Under the pieces are notes generated by a model. That model ran no database searches and was not told where the DNA came from. It saw only the letters and a program-made list of their open reading frames with translations. The position numbers and the translations under genes are program-made. From Chrysoporthe austroafricana (lineage: Eukaryota > Ascomycota > Sordariomycetes > Diaporthales > Cryphonectriaceae), in contig JYIP02000005.1 of assembly GCA_001051155.2 (NCBI GenBank), positions 4,650,001 to 4,714,000 of the forward strand: 64,000 bases of DNA, read 5' to 3'. Of the stretch, positions 12,396-24,540 are shown piece by piece (within the stretch, counting starts at the first letter, position 1; the number at the start of each line of letters is the position of its first letter).

Positions 12396-14079
12396 TAAAA
12401 AAAAGCCGAAAACAAATCAAGAGAACAAGCCAGCCTCAGGGTGTCGTCGTTACCGGGGCCGTGGGACACGGAAGAGCCGCAGGAGTGAGGCCCTCACGCG
12501 ACCAGGTCCACGCGCCATCGCAGGGTCATGCCGTCATGTGGTCGTCCGTCCGTCCCGGGCCGGCGCCAGCACGAGAAGGGCTCTAGATCTGGCCTAGGTC
12601 GCCGGCCCAATCGCCTCCCTTCCGGGGCCCAGCCAGGCGGCGGTGGGCCCCGGGGCTCTCCAGCACCCTGTGGCCTGGCTGTGCGGACGGAGATCTGGTA
12701 CTGCATGTGGTTGGCTCGCCGCAGAGGGCAGGGCTCGTGATCCTGGTGCTACTAAGTACGGTTGTATGTACGTCCGTACAGCACCGAGGCACGGCCTGTC
12801 TCCTCGGCGCCGACACCGACACCGACCCGCACGACCAGACGGTGGAGAAGATCGATCTCTGTCTGGTCTGCCTTATGGGGCTTTTGACTCCCCGTCGGCG
12901 GAGGCTGAGCAGGGGGAGGCGGGACGAGGTCAGCGTAAGGGGAGAGATCCTGCGAGAGGCGCGAGGGCCCAGCCGCCCGCCCATGGACGGCGAGGTGAAG
13001 GCCCGCGCGGGTGCCAGAGTAAGCAGTTGGCCGTACAGAGTAGTGAGGTTACTACACGCCGTGGTCGGGGCCGGGGCGAGGCGCTCTCGACATAGCACAC
13101 GGCGCTATAGATGCAGCAGGTCACGAGGCTGCGACGCGGCAGCGGGGCACCAGGGCTGCTGCAGCGCAGTGCCAATGCGTACTAAGTATATACGCACATA
13201 CTGGCCGTCGTCGTCAGCAGCCGCGTCTCACTGGCCAGCAGCAGCGTCGCCGGCGGGGTCGCTGACTGAGAGGACAGGGCGTGTCGGTTCAGCTCGTCTC
13301 CAGGCTCCCACGCGCGTGGGCGACGCTGCCGGCCAAGGTGTGCCGCGGTGGGCTCCTGGGCTGGAGCTATAGGGATACTACTGGGCATGGGCAGGGCAAT
13401 AGTAGCTGGCACCCCGCCAGGGGGACCCCCCCCCAGGCCTGGGGCCGCGGGCGCTGATTGGGCGAGGCGGGGCCCCTCGGTACTGGACTTAGTGTGGAAT
13501 TACCAGAAATCGACAGCCCTAGACTGAGCTTATTCAGCGGGCCGCTCGGCATCTCCAGCACCGCAGCACTGGCCCCGCTGGGGCACCCTCGCTGATCGCC
13601 CACTCCACCCGCCATCGGATCCAACGACACGATAACAGGCACAGCCCCCCCCTCCGGCAAGGCTTGGCCCCGTCGACAGCACCCTGGACTCGCCCGCGCT
13701 GTCAGCCTCTCCTCCTGTCATCCACGGCGCGAGGGGCATGTCTCGATCTCATTAAGAGCGTCGCAGGAGCCGCCAGTCGCCCCGACGATCGATCGAGCGC
13801 CACGCTCCGGGGAGTATCCGACCGTCCCATGCCCACCGACGCGGCACCCTCGCCCTCGCCCACGCCCTCACCTCACCACACCACACCTCGGGAGGAACTG
13901 CCACCACGAGCGTGGCCTTGGCAGCCGCGGAGCTTGAGCTTCTGGGGTCGAACGCAGATATCTGGGCTTGAATGTGAGGGGGCCTTGGGCAGTGCTCCCA
14001 GCTCCAACATATCTCAGACGCCGCTCCGGTCGTAGCAGTTTCAGCACCCTCCCAGGCTCTTCTCGCGCTCTCACATCCC

Positions 14080-14120
14080 AGCAGCACTACCAGCACCAGC
14101 ACCAGCACCAGCACCACCAG
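14080..14120 (+). repeat. CAGCAC microsatellite
   Basis: Tandem CAG and CAC units in the upstream region of the bZIP gene, about 800 bases before the chosen start. Non-coding as modelled. Confidence 0.8.
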
Positions 14121-14918
14121 CTCGCGGCCTCCTATCACAGCCGTCCCGTCTCGCCACCTGACATAAGGATCCCTCGAGGGGGGGTGCCACGCTGTGAGAC
14201 CTCGGCCGGCTCTCTCTCGGCCTCTCTCTCACTTCCTCTCTCTCTCTCGCTGACGGTGACGGTGGCCCTCGGCCCTACGCACCGCTATCGACGACAATTT
14301 CCCTGGCCTGGCTTGCTGATTGATCGCACCCGCACTCGCTCTCCTCTTTTCGTCGTCATCTCGCCATCCTGTCCGATCCGATTCGATTCGGCCTTCCAGC
14401 CCTGGTCCGGCATCACAAGCCTAGCTACACGCCAGCTACGACACTCTCGGCTAGCAGCAGGCCCGGCCTTGACGTCTAGCTCGCACCCCCAGTTCATAGT
14501 GCGCAGCCCGGCAGGCGGCAGTACAAGACGTTCCTGGCCCGCCGCGCCCCACCGTTCACGGCCCTGCGCAGGGCCCTCGATGTTCTAAGCACGTCGAGAG
14601 AGAGAGACAGATCGCGTAGGCTTTGTGACTGGGGGCGGTATTGGGCTATCGCATGGTATAAACAGCGCGTATCCGGTCCCTGGGTACGTCCAACCCCTCT
14701 CGCCCCAGCTCGCCTCTGCGAGAGTTGTCCTATCTCCTTCACGCCCGTCCTTGCGAGTACAAGCACCCCACGGGCAATTTGGTCTCGGGAGCGCGCCCCC
14801 ATCGCCTGCCGTCACGTCCCCACAGGCTTGGTCCAGTCCATGCGGACGCCGTGTTGGTCTGCTCCTGTCGGTCCGTCACTCGGGAGCCAGCGGGATCCGG
14901 AGCAAGGGAGAAGACAAG

Positions 14919-16793
14919 ATGGCTGACGGTGGACCTCGTCTGGTAGCGGTCAACGCAGACGGTCTGAACTACTACCCTCCTCACCACCTCCCCACGCCTC
15001 TAGACACCGGTTGCAGACCGGCGCCTGTATCGCTTTCGCTGTACGACCATCCCGGCGCCAGCATGTCGTCGTCTTCCATGTCCCCGCCGAACATCAAGGA
15101 TGAGTTTGGCGGGGTGGGGACGGGCATCGCATACGGCGGCCCGCCCCCTGCCACCGCCGCAGCACCAGCGAACGACAAGACGAGCCCCCTCAGCTTGAAC
15201 TTCCTCAAATCGCTCTCGGACAAGAAGTTAACAAGAGACGGACAGCCGGCAAAACGGCGAGGGCCGAAACCTGACAGCAAGCCTGCCCTGACGAGGAGGC
15301 AGGAGTTGAACCGGCAGGCCCAGAGGTAGGCGGTCCGGCATGCAGTGGCAAGGTACCGCGGCGCGGGTGCTAACCAGTCGTCGACAGGACCCACCGGGAG
15401 CGCAAGGAGCTGTATATAAAAGCCCTGGAGGAAGAAGTGCTTCGGCTCAAGGAGATCTTCTCGAACGTCAGCCAGGACAAGGAGCGCCTGGCCGAGGAGA
15501 ACCGCTCGCTCAAGATCCTGCTCCAGCAGAACGGCCTATCCGTGTCACGCGCCACCGCCATGATGGACGACAACATCAGCAACCCGTCTGTTGGCCCGTA
15601 CCTCGGCAGCAACAGTTCCGCCTCGGTCTCGGGTTCTGCGAGCTACGGCCTCGCGTCCGGCTCTACGCAGCATACCGCGTACACGCCTCCACCGGGGTCG
15701 GCCCTGAGCACGACTGGTGCCATGCCGACAGGACTGTCGCCTGGGGGCCTGAGTCCCCACGCCCAGGCTTCTGGTCTCAGCAGGCACTCTCCAATAACAC
15801 AGCCGCCTGGACCGCATCGCAATTCCGCCGTGGACTATGACCAGGCAGGCATTGACTTTGTCTTAACGTACGGAACCCCCCGGAAAGACTATCTGACTCC
15901 TCCCCCGCAATAAAACATCTTCATGTACTTCCCGACATTATCCGATCGACACGCCCCCCCTTTAACACTGCACGACGCCGCGAGGGTCTAGTGAATGTGA
16001 GATCGACCGGTGTGCTCCACCACAGGACGCTTTTGCTGACCGCGGGTTCATAAGTCTAGTCTTGAGAGACCGTGTATGGATCATCTGCCCTGGTTACTGG
16101 AGCGGTCAAGCGCCAACGGTGGGCTTGAGCCTTGTGGGCACGCGCTCATGGCGTCGTGTCCTCCCGAACCCTTTCCGGACTTGACAACCGATATCCCCTT
16201 CGGCCACAGACATGGCAACAGCGTGACATCCGCCGGCACGCCGAGCCATAACGCCAGCATCAGCCCCAACGTCAGCCGCAACTTCAGCAGGGGCGGCGCA
16301 TCCTCGACGACGGCGGCGCCGGCGGCTGGTGCGGCAACGAGCGAGACCTCAGCCTTGGCGCCGACAACAGCCATGGTTGTCGACAGCGCCGCGCCGCGGA
16401 CCTGGGAGCTGAGCAAGGCCGACCTGGCGACGCTGCTCGACCTCAGCCAGAAGCTGAACCTCGACGGCGAGATCACGCCGGTCATGGCATGGGGGATGGT
16501 GCTCGGCCACCCCAGGCTGGGGGAGCTGAACGAGAAGGACTGCGCGAGGCTCGCCGAGGAATTGAAGAGCAAAGTGCGATGCTATGGGTAAATAACCCCC
16601 CCCCTCCTCCCCTTATCCCACCTTTTCCAGCGAGGCCTTCCATCCAACCCCCTACCCCCACCCTTTGGTAGCGGTGGACTGACCCGTACCCAGCTTCGGT
16701 GCCGTGATGGAGGAGTTCGAAGTCCGCGACGCGCTTGAAGCCATCTTCTCGACAAAGCCGGAGGCCCTAGGGGCGCATGGCCACCATTACTAG
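14919..16793 (+). CDS. bZIP transcription factor, four exons
   Basis: Exons 14919-15325, 15388-15867, 16060-16587 and 16694-16793 join in frame to 504 residues. The first junction (AG|G) rebuilds the basic region NRQAQRTHRERKE (Asn131-x7-Arg139), followed by a leucine-zipper helix (IKALEEEVLRLKEIFSN...LAEENRSLKILL, about 144-185). The basic region is of the Yap/Pap1-like NxxAQ type. The second junction gives DFVLTLERPCMDHLPWLLER and the third gives KVRCYGFGAVMEEFEVRDAL; these join a conserved-looking C-terminal domain (GHALMASCPPEPFP; LDGEITPVMAWGMVLGHP). A low-complexity Ala/Ser/Thr linker separates the halves. The start at 14919 (ACAAG ATG GCT) was preferred to in-frame upstream ATGs for its context. 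It should bind DNA as a dimer in the nucleus; targets are not known. The 192-base intron 2 is long for this genome, and reading without it gives a false stop at 15911. Confidence 0.92.
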
Positions 16794-18314
16794 CACTGTC
16801 GGTCTGAACAAGTGGAAAATTCGCTTGGCGTTCACGAGTTACAGTTTAATGGGGAAATTGCTTTCACTTACCTGACCGAAAACGATCGCGGATCGGAAGG
16901 GGGGATAGGGAAACAAAAAGGGAGGGTAGAGTTACGCGAAAAGACAGCCGGATGGCAACAACTCTTCGCGGAGTTCTTCCTGCAGCATTCGTCCTGCGCA
17001 GAGAAACATGGGACCTCTTGACGAGCTTTTAACAGCACATCTACGGAAGGTTCGGGCCTGTGATGGGGGGTTTTGGTATATAGACACCTGGACGAAGGGC
17101 TTTCTTGTCTTGTATTTTACCCAGAAGCTGTTGATAATAGATACCAGAGCAATTCTGAAGTTCACACATGCTAACAGGCCTGGCTCCGCACTTTCTTGGT
17201 CTTCGTCGATGCCTCCGGCCTCTCGCGCTCTCGGCTACGCCCGCGCAGGAGGCATGCTCCGATCAAGGGCCGCATTTTTGAGGGAGGAGGGTCGTCATCG
17301 TCATCGTCATCGTCCTCCTCCCCCTCCTCCTCTTCCTCCTCCTGCTGACCAAGCCCACTTCCGATATCAGGCTTAGCTCTTGAGTTCCGATACGACCCTC
17401 CACGATCCTGACGCGGCCACTGCACAAAGCCACGGCACAGACCCCTACGCGAAGCCTAAAAGTCTTATCGAAGCTCCTTGGACTGGTTGAACCAAGGAAA
17501 CAAACTTCTTGGCCTGGGTCCTTGACTACCTAGACAGCCCATAGATGAACATGCGCACAACTATCTAAGCTCTAAACTCCCTGTTCGTCTGACTCGGAGG
17601 AAGGGTGACAGGTTTATCTGGTAAAGCTAACTATAATTACTCGCAAACGGCCAGACAAAATTTGACATGTCACTCCAACAGGGACATGCGCATCGAAACG
17701 TCGCCCAGGATTTCATCCGATATCATAGGACAGGCCTAGAGCGCTTGTGTACCTATTTTACCCTTGACACGGCGGGTCTAGGGGTCCATTTTCATCCTAT
17801 ACCTCTGTTTATATATACATGTATATGTATAAATGGATCACTCGGACTCGTCTTCCAAACTCCACCCCGAGCCGTATCCCGCCCCCCCGCGAGAGGCCCA
17901 CGGATCGCTGCGATGCTGCTCTGAGAAGCCTTGTCTAGACTGGGACGTCAGGAGATCATGCTGCCGACCGGACTCCCCACGCGACCCGGAACCGGGGTTC
18001 GCCTCCTGGTATGCGGATAATAAGCTCCTATCACACAGGAGCAGTGCAGTGCCGCAGCAGGATCGCCTCAACCTTCCGATCGCTCCACGCCGGCCAGGGA
18101 TCTCGATCCGCCGCCCGTTGTAATACCGTTAAGTCCGCTGGCTCCCAGTATTATGCTCAGTCGTGATATAGGCGCGCTGGGCAACGCCTCTTGAATATGT
18201 CCAAAGCTCCTTCGTGACATTGGCGTCCACGGCGGCTCATACTTCAGCGAGTAATTAAGTTTTTTTTTTTTAAGCTACTCGTTAATCGATCACTCAAACG
18301 CGTACCACACGAAG
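16794..18314. other. Intergenic region, no gene seen
   Basis: About 1.5 kb between the bZIP and EthD genes. It holds a CATCGT/CCTCCT low-complexity tract at 17291-17346 and some short ORFs with no recognisable domain. A T run at 18260-18271 lies about 45 bases before the EthD start. Confidence 0.5.
17291..17346 (+). repeat. CATCGT / CCTCCT low-complexity tract
   Basis: Four or so CATCGT-type units followed by CCTCCT units. On the minus strand it reads as a run of acidic codons, which explains a spurious Asp/Glu-rich ORF. Confidence 0.8.
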
Positions 18315-18894
18315 ATGGCACCCCTGATCAAGTACACCGCGACTCACTACCGCAAGGAGGGTATCTCCCATGAGGACTTTATCAAGTGGTTCGTAGAGGA
18401 TCACCTCACGAAGGCCATTCCTCTCATGAAGAAGCACGGCATCAAGACCTACAAACTCGTCCGTACACCCCCTGCCCCCCTCTCCTTCCCTTTTCCTTGC
18501 CTCCCTTGAGGAACTCTAAACTCGGGAGGGGAGGAAAAAAAATAAGCTCTTCTATTCTCATCCCGCCACTATGAATCAATGACCCACTCCCGCTCACACG
18601 CAACCCGCGCAGGGGAACCAACAGTTCGTCACGCCGCCGGACATCGCCCCGGACTTCAAGCGCGAGCTGGCGCGGCTGCGGCCGGGCTGGACCGTCAGCG
18701 GCGCCGACTGCGTGCTCGAGTACGGCGTCGAGGACCTGCAGCACGTGGTCGCGATGGCGGGCGACCCGGAGTGGTACGCGCGGGCGTGCCGCGACCAGGA
18801 CGCGTGGTGCGACCTGTCGCGCGCCGAGGTGTATATCGGGCACGAGACGCCGTACCTGCTGGCCACGGGCGAGGTCGTCAACCTAGGCAACTAA
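18315..18894 (+). CDS. Small EthD-domain (dimeric alpha/beta barrel) protein
   Basis: Exon 1 (18315-18458) encodes MAPLIKYTATHYRKEGISHE, with the EthD start pattern: a hydrophobic beta strand, then a helix DFIKWFVEDHLTKAIPLMKKHGIKTYKL. Exon 2 (18613-18894) encodes FVTPPDIAPDFKREL, CVLEYGVEDLQHVV and CDLSRAEVYIGHETPYLL. The product is about 141 residues, normal for the family. EthD-like proteins of fungi are small dimeric barrels; relatives act in ether degradation gene sets and in polyketide/anthraquinone pathways, but no such pathway is next door. Frame logic forces a phase-0 donor (GTCCGT at 18459, weak) with the acceptor at 18612; an acceptor 12 bases later (18624) also keeps frame and would remove GNQQ. 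The enzyme reaction is not predicted. Confidence 0.83.
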
Positions 18895-19650
18895 AGGGTT
18901 GGGGGGGGGGGGAGGCGGATATGGTGTCGTGCGTCGAGACCTTGGGTTGATTCTCATGTATTCTGAGGGATATGTAATACATCAGACTGCTTCCAAGAGC
19001 ATGGGAAATTTCGGACCTTCTATGTAAGAGTACGATATGTTGAGTGGGTCGAATTCGATAGTGTACTTAAGATGTTGTGATGGATCTCCTGAGCTTGGAC
19101 TATATAGGCATCTTCTTAGATACTCAGCAATACGCACAGCGAAGCGTCGATGGGACTTGCTAGTCACGCACGCGAGAAGTAATCAACAGGTTGCTTTGGC
19201 CGTCGCAGTAGCCCCCGCGGCGGATCATTGACGACACGCAGTAGGAGCGTTCCTTCAGGAGCAATAATGTCGTGGAAAGAGCGAGATGAAACGAGATGGG
19301 CAGATATTGTTGCCCACCAGCTTTTTCAAAAACATGAGTAATAATACCTATCAGCCCCAAAAAGCCTCAGGAAAGGTCCAATATCAGATCAAAGGATAAC
19401 ATTCTTTCGACGCCTACGATTACGCACCAAGTGTGCAGAACCGGCACCGGCCGCGCCACCTGTCTCCGCCGCCGCCATGCATAAGTTCAAGGAGAACGAC
19501 CTGATACGCGCGGCGGTCATGCTGGCGGAACCAACGCGTTCGTGAATCCCCGTTGTTCTCCCCTCCCCCGGGCACCCGGCCCCGGGTGCCCCCGAGACTG
19601 AGCCCGGCCCGCTGACACCGCTCCTCTTGTTCCCAGCGTGGGACACCGCC
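18895..19650. other. Intergenic region, no confident gene
   Basis: About 750 bases. A short frame beginning at 19478 (MHKFKENDLIRAAVMLAEP) may be a first exon of the unknown gene that follows, but I could not find splice sites that keep frame. Confidence 0.4.
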
Positions 19651-20282
19651 ATGGCGTTTCAGGACGGAGTCGCGAGCATGATTCAGGAGCCCGTGGCGAA
19701 CCTACAGTACTGGTGGGACGGACGATATGACGCCTAGCGGGCACAGCAGGACCGTCGGGCAGCGGAGAAGGAGGGTGTCCAGGCCGCCACTACGCCCAAC
19801 GGAAAGGGCCGCGCAGAGGAGAATGACCAACAGGCCGGCAGGGTCGAGCAACAGGGTCAGTCGAATGACCAAGGATCTGATCAGGTCCCCAAAGGAACGA
19901 AGAAGCCGATAGGGTCGATAACCCCCATGAGCCCTGTGCCGGTGCCGCCGAAGCTGATTCATTCTCTAGCCCTTTCAGACCGTGCCCGGGCCTGCGGCGA
20001 GACATCCAAGGCCGGATCCAATCCTGCAATGCGGACGGGAGATACACCGTCCAGGTCGACCAGGTCATGGTTCTGTACAACACTACCCCTGTACGCATTG
20101 TAGCAGATCCCCAGCATAATTGCCAGGCCGCCATGAAAGAGGAATGGTGCTGGGTCTGGAAGAAGAACGAGGATCCGGTGCTGAAGGTCGTGGTCGTCGA
20201 GGAGGCCAACATCCTGTATATCCGGGATACGCTTCTCCACTGGCTTCGGCCGGCCATGTATCTGAGCTTCAAGGGACGTTGA
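19651..20282 (+). pseudogene. Unknown protein gene, apparently disrupted
   Basis: A frame from 19651 reads MAFQDGVASMIQEPVANLQ, YWWDGRYDA, meets TAG at 19735-19737, then continues open for over 100 codons with hydrophilic Gln/Glu/Lys-rich sequence (RAQQDRRAAEKEGVQAATTP). From about 19880 a second frame takes over in the same direction and stays open to TGA at 20280-20282; it reads IQSCNADGRYTVQVDQVMVL and EEWCWVWKKNEDPVLKVVVV with ordinary codon use. Two abutting frames plus one stop suggest a gene with a nonsense change and a frameshift, or unrecognised introns. No domain is recognised. It converges with the esterase gene; the stop is also of the CAG-to-TAG kind. Confidence 0.32.
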
Positions 20283-20877
20283 GAGCGGTTACCGATCGGG
20301 TCTAGCTAGGTAGATATGGGGTTGGTCACCTTGGATCGATACGACCAGCTGTCTCTTATGTGTAAAGAGCGTCTTTTCTGTGGAGTGAGGACGGTTGTCT
20401 ATGAGCGAGAACTGCAGAGATCCCAGCGATTATCTTTCCGATTGCAGCAACTAATAGAATTCTAGTGGTTTGTTAACGAACCGGTACGCCACTTCTTTAA
20501 GGCAACTTCCCATAAGCCTTTCTTCGAGGCACTGAGTTGGACTCAGAGTACGGGTACGAGACCAACGCTCCAGCGCAAAAAGCCCTAGGCCACCTATCAA
20601 CCAGAAGCCCAGTCTCCCTACCTTCTCGTTCATGAAGTTGCAGCTCTTCAAACCTTCTCGCTTAGAAGCGGTGAACAGTAGGCGGATGTGAGGCAATAAT
20701 ATTTTGGCAGCAAAGGATAGCGAGCTGCTAAAAGGAGGCTCTCATTTCGTTGTTATAGAATCGAAACGAACTAGACTAGGTTCTACATTCATCTTCAAGT
20801 GTGCGACCAGAAGGGGGTTCTGAAGTAGATATTCATACTTGTTGCGCTTATATGGGAAGGTTTTTCGCATTCGCTCG
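20283..20877. other. Region between two convergent genes
   Basis: About 600 bases holding the 3' flanks of the plus-strand unknown gene and the minus-strand esterase. A minus frame 20451-20696 with one hydrophobic stretch is open but resembles nothing I know. Confidence 0.4.
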
Positions 20878-22715
20878 CTAGAACGCACACCTGCTCTCCA
20901 AGATCGGGATCCGTTGGTCGCGAAAGCCATCAGCAGCCGTTACGAACTCGAGCCCCGTCTCCAGTTCCGGTACACCAGGGACCGAGTTGTTTGTGAGCTG
21001 TGAACGGTCAGTGGTAGCGACTTATCCATCGACCAGACGGGGTGCACTAACAAAATAAAGACGCTGAGATGGGGGCCGACTAATACTCACCTTGTGTGCA
21101 TTCGGATCGCCAGTCTGGAGGAAACTCGCTACCGCACCTGCGTACCCGTGGTATCGCAGCAGCTGAGCTGGATCAGAAGTCGTAATGGTGTTCCACTACC
21201 GTCCATCATCAGAACGAGTGGAGACAGACCCAGGAGGAAGAAGGCCGTGCACCTACCGCACAGCTGCTATTGTACCCAGATTCCAGGCAGATGTAGGGCT
21301 CATCGCTGCCCTGGTCAGCGTCAGCTCAGAAGCAGGGAGAACCCCAAAAGCCGGGAATAGCGTCGGTGACTGACGTGAACCGCGGGCGGCACCGCCCACT
21401 CCGCCAACCAGCCCACCCGGGGCGCCGCCGAGGCCGCCCAGTACGCTGGACACGCCAACACGACGTCCCGGTAGACGTACGAGGCGCGGCCGAGCGTCGT
21501 GTTCCAGGACCAGCCCGCGGCGTCCGTCGCCCCGGCGGCCGGATAGGCCTCCCCCGCGGCCCGCAGCTGCCCGGCGGAGAACCGCGGCAGGAAGTCCGCG
21601 AGCCAGCGGTCGAACCCGGCCGCCGTGGCGTTGTACGGCGACTCTGCCGCCGCCCCGAGCGAGGGGTCGACGAACTCGACGCCCTCGTCGCTGTTGAACA
21701 GACCCCAGACCAGCTCCGCGTTCAACCTCCTCCGCGCCAGGGCCTCCGTCAGCGTCGCCGTGAGGAATGTCCCGTCGATCACCGGTGCCCAGACGTAGCC
21801 CGGATACATGTACGACGTCTCCACCGCTGCGCTCGCGTTCATGATGGCACTCAGGTTCAAACCGCGCAGACAGTCCACCGTGCCTATCCCGTTTCCACCG
21901 CCCGTGGCGAGAGGACATCCCGTCAGGTTCACAAATCTTCGGTACAGCGTCTCCGCCTCCGGGTCGCTGTAGTGATACGTCCGCAGCCAGAACGGGCTGC
22001 TCGCCACCGCCCTCTCGAACAGCTTTGGCTGCGTCTCCCCTCCGTTCGCGATCGTCTGCGCGATCACCGAGCCGCCACCGGCGGACTGGCCGAAGATGCT
22101 CACATTCCGCGGGTCGCCTCCGAAATACTCGATATAGGCATGCACCCACCGCAGGGCGGCCTGCTGGTCCAGTAGCCCTGGGTTCAGGACCGCCCGCGGG
22201 TCATCATGGATGGCCCGCCCCGGCAGGAAACCTAGGGCGCCGAGGCGGTAGTTCGGATAGACCAGCACGAAGTCGTTCTCGTCGCTGACGTTCAGCGTCG
22301 GGTAGCCGTACGGCGGGACGTCGAAGCTCGCGGTGCCGGCTATGTAGGCCCCGCCGTGGAAGACGACCGTGACGGGTCGCAGCGCGCTGCCGTTACGCTA
22401 GGGGCGAGAGTAGACGCCGAGGTACAGGCAGTCCTCAGAGCCGGTGCCATCTTGCAGCGGGCAGGAGGGGAAGGACTGGTCTGTGTCGTAGACCTGAGAA
22501 GACGGGTAGGCAGGTGGTGGTTGGGGAGGGCTGAAGCGATTGGGCGGTGCGGTGGATGCGCCGAAGGGGATGCGGCGGTAAGTGGTTATGTTATATGCGG
22601 TTGCGTAGGATCCTGAGAGGGTGATGTAGGGGAGGCTGATATTAGGAGCTTCAAATGCGACGGTGAGAGTGGTGAGGGTAAGAAGAGAATGGGTTAGGAG
22701 GGTTCTGAGCGCCAT
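20878..22715 (-). pseudogene. Secreted type-B carboxylesterase, complete but for one in-frame TAG
   Basis: Exons 22715-21375, 21310-21257, 21162-21091 and 20997-20878 join in frame to about 527 residues, the usual length of fungal type-B carboxylesterases. A signal peptide (MALRTLLTHSLLTLTTLTVA) leads; family landmarks are SEDCLYLGVY, oxyanion loop FHGGAY, nucleophile FGQSAGGGS (Ser211), acid loop NSDEG, and HGSDEPY carrying the catalytic His, rebuilt by the first intron. The C-terminus (LQTGDPNAHK, then GLEFVTAADGF) is also typical. Many N-glycosylation sequons. The single defect is TAG at 22400-22398, codon 106, between YSRP and RNGSALRPV; the frame before and after is continuous and no intron can remove it. 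CAG (Gln) to TAG is the change RIP or a simple transition would make. Readthrough, base error or a true null are all possible. The family hydrolyses carboxylic esters outside the cell; substrate unknown. Confidence 0.88.
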
Positions 22716-24540
22716 CCTAGGGCTATGCAACAATAGTGAGGTTGTAGAGACGAGGCGCACTAACGCATGATCCTATAGAAGACCATCGCTATCGTGAGCG
22801 ATGTTATATGGAGATCCTTCTCATATTATGGGCCCAAAGCCTATGAGGGCGGATGATGATCACTGATGCACCTCGCCCCAAATCATCCCGATGGATGTGA
22901 GAAACCCCTTCTCCCCAACCACGTCGGCTCAGCACAAGCGCGAGGCCACAATTGATCTCCGTTGTGTCGACAGCTCATTCATTCAGGCATCTTCATCTTC
23001 TTTTCCCACTAATTATACAACGAAGACAAAATTTTGCACACTACAGCGGAGTGTTATTGGTGTTGTAACTGTTAAACATTTTCGTCTCAAGCACCCCGCC
23101 GTGCGCAACCACGTCCACAGGCGAGCCCTGTCTTTAAACATCCAAATAGATCCGAAATCAGCGTGGCAAAGAATCAATGATGATGCTGTCGAGTTCCGAG
23201 ATCTCGTGTGGCCCAAGAACTATAGCGCTTCGTTGGTCGCTACCGCGCTGTAATTTTGAACATATATTCTGGAGCAGTACCTCGCTTGGGGTGACCTCCA
23301 ACTCCTCGAACGTCTATCTCCTTGGGACAGAACCGTTCATGGAAAGAATAAGACAATGGAAGCGATGAAATAAACCTCTGCCAGATAGCGCAGAAAGACA
23401 AGGCTTTGGATGCAAAGCCTCGGGCATTGAGATTGAATCAAGGTACCTACACCAGGTAAGCATTCGACTTAGTCCGGATGGTTAGGCAGTACCCTTTCGA
23501 CCCCCAGACTAATGGAGTAATGGTAAGGAGTTGCCCAGATCTCTGGCTCCTACGCCGCTGACGATGCTGGGAGAGGCGGGAAAGGTGGTGGCACAGTGAT
23601 TTGCGCGTTTCTGGGTGCCCTGTCATGCTTCATATCTCATCCGCTGAGTTGTCTCGACCGATAGACGTGGCCCCAAAGACGAAGGATTCGAGACGGCCTC
23701 GACCTTGGGCACTCCATGCCATGCTGCGCTGTGGAACTTCCGCCATCCTCTCAGGATGTTCTGCCGTATTCCAGTGGAGACATATCATGGGAGGGTCCTG
23801 ACAGCGCGAAAGGATTCCTTCTGGTGGTGCTGGCTGTCTGGTACCAGGCCACGCCAGAGCCTTTACGGCAGGGAAGATCCTGCCCTTCAGCCTCCCATGT
23901 TACCATCTCTGGTGAATGTACCAGACAGATTGCCGGTCATCGTGGGTAGGACGGAGGGGAAGAGTGAGTCAGACCAAGCTCGGACTTGCTAGCAAGAAGG
24001 GCCTAAGAATCGTAGGGGGCTCGAGGACGATGAAGTAGGTGGCTTAGGGACTTGAGGTCGTATACGACCCGAAATCCTGCGGTCGAGGATATGCCAGCGC
24101 CGAGAACTGCCTGCTCCATCCGATCGTCATGGCTGTTCAGGCTGATTTTTCTCGAATGCTCTCGAGAACCCAGGAGGGAATGGAAGAACAGGGCTGGATG
24201 CGAGTGCTGGGCTTAGCTGAAGAGGGTATATGCTGTAGCGATATATAGGATGGGGAAGTACTAGGGTGACCCGCGTGACTTCGCGTAAAGAGGTGGCCCA
24301 AGCTTTCCGCGCCGCCCCACCTAGTAGAGAACGTCACGACTTCAAGAGCCTCTCTTTGTCGAAAGCAGAAGGCAGACGGTGTGTTTCGCTTGCCTGGCTT
24401 GCCCGAATTACGCTTTCCTCTGGCCCAATTCTTTGCTTCGAGTAACACTCTGTTATCCCGTGCGCTTGTCGAATTCCACTACCGCGCCACTTCTGCCCCG
24501 CAGTCGGATCCTGATCACGAAAGGTCGACAACGATGAGCG
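22716..24540. other. Intergenic region, no confident gene
   Basis: About 1.8 kb between the divergent esterase and SNM1 genes. Short frames only. A frame near 23490 reads YPFDPQTNG, faintly like the HPQTDGQ motif of Gypsy integrases, but nothing around it supports a retroelement. Confidence 0.45.

Larger units (their letters stand above)
11984..14918. other. Shared upstream region of the divergent acyltransferase and bZIP genes; no gene seen
   Basis: About 2.9 kb. Frames are short or Pro/Arg/Ser-rich and no domain is recognisable. It contains CAA/TAC (12361-12395) and CAG/CAC (about 14080-14120) microsatellites and CT-rich stretches at 14200-14260, typical of fungal promoters and 5' leaders. 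The in-frame extension of the bZIP frame back to 14625 is most likely leader. Confidence 0.5.

Noticed and set aside
18315..20877. Idea that the EthD gene marks a polyketide gene cluster
   Set aside because: No polyketide synthase, P450, methyltransferase or transporter is found nearby.
23490..23530. Possible Gypsy integrase remnant (YPFDPQTNG)
   Set aside because: A nine-residue resemblance with stops on both sides, no reverse transcriptase, RNase H or LTRs nearby.
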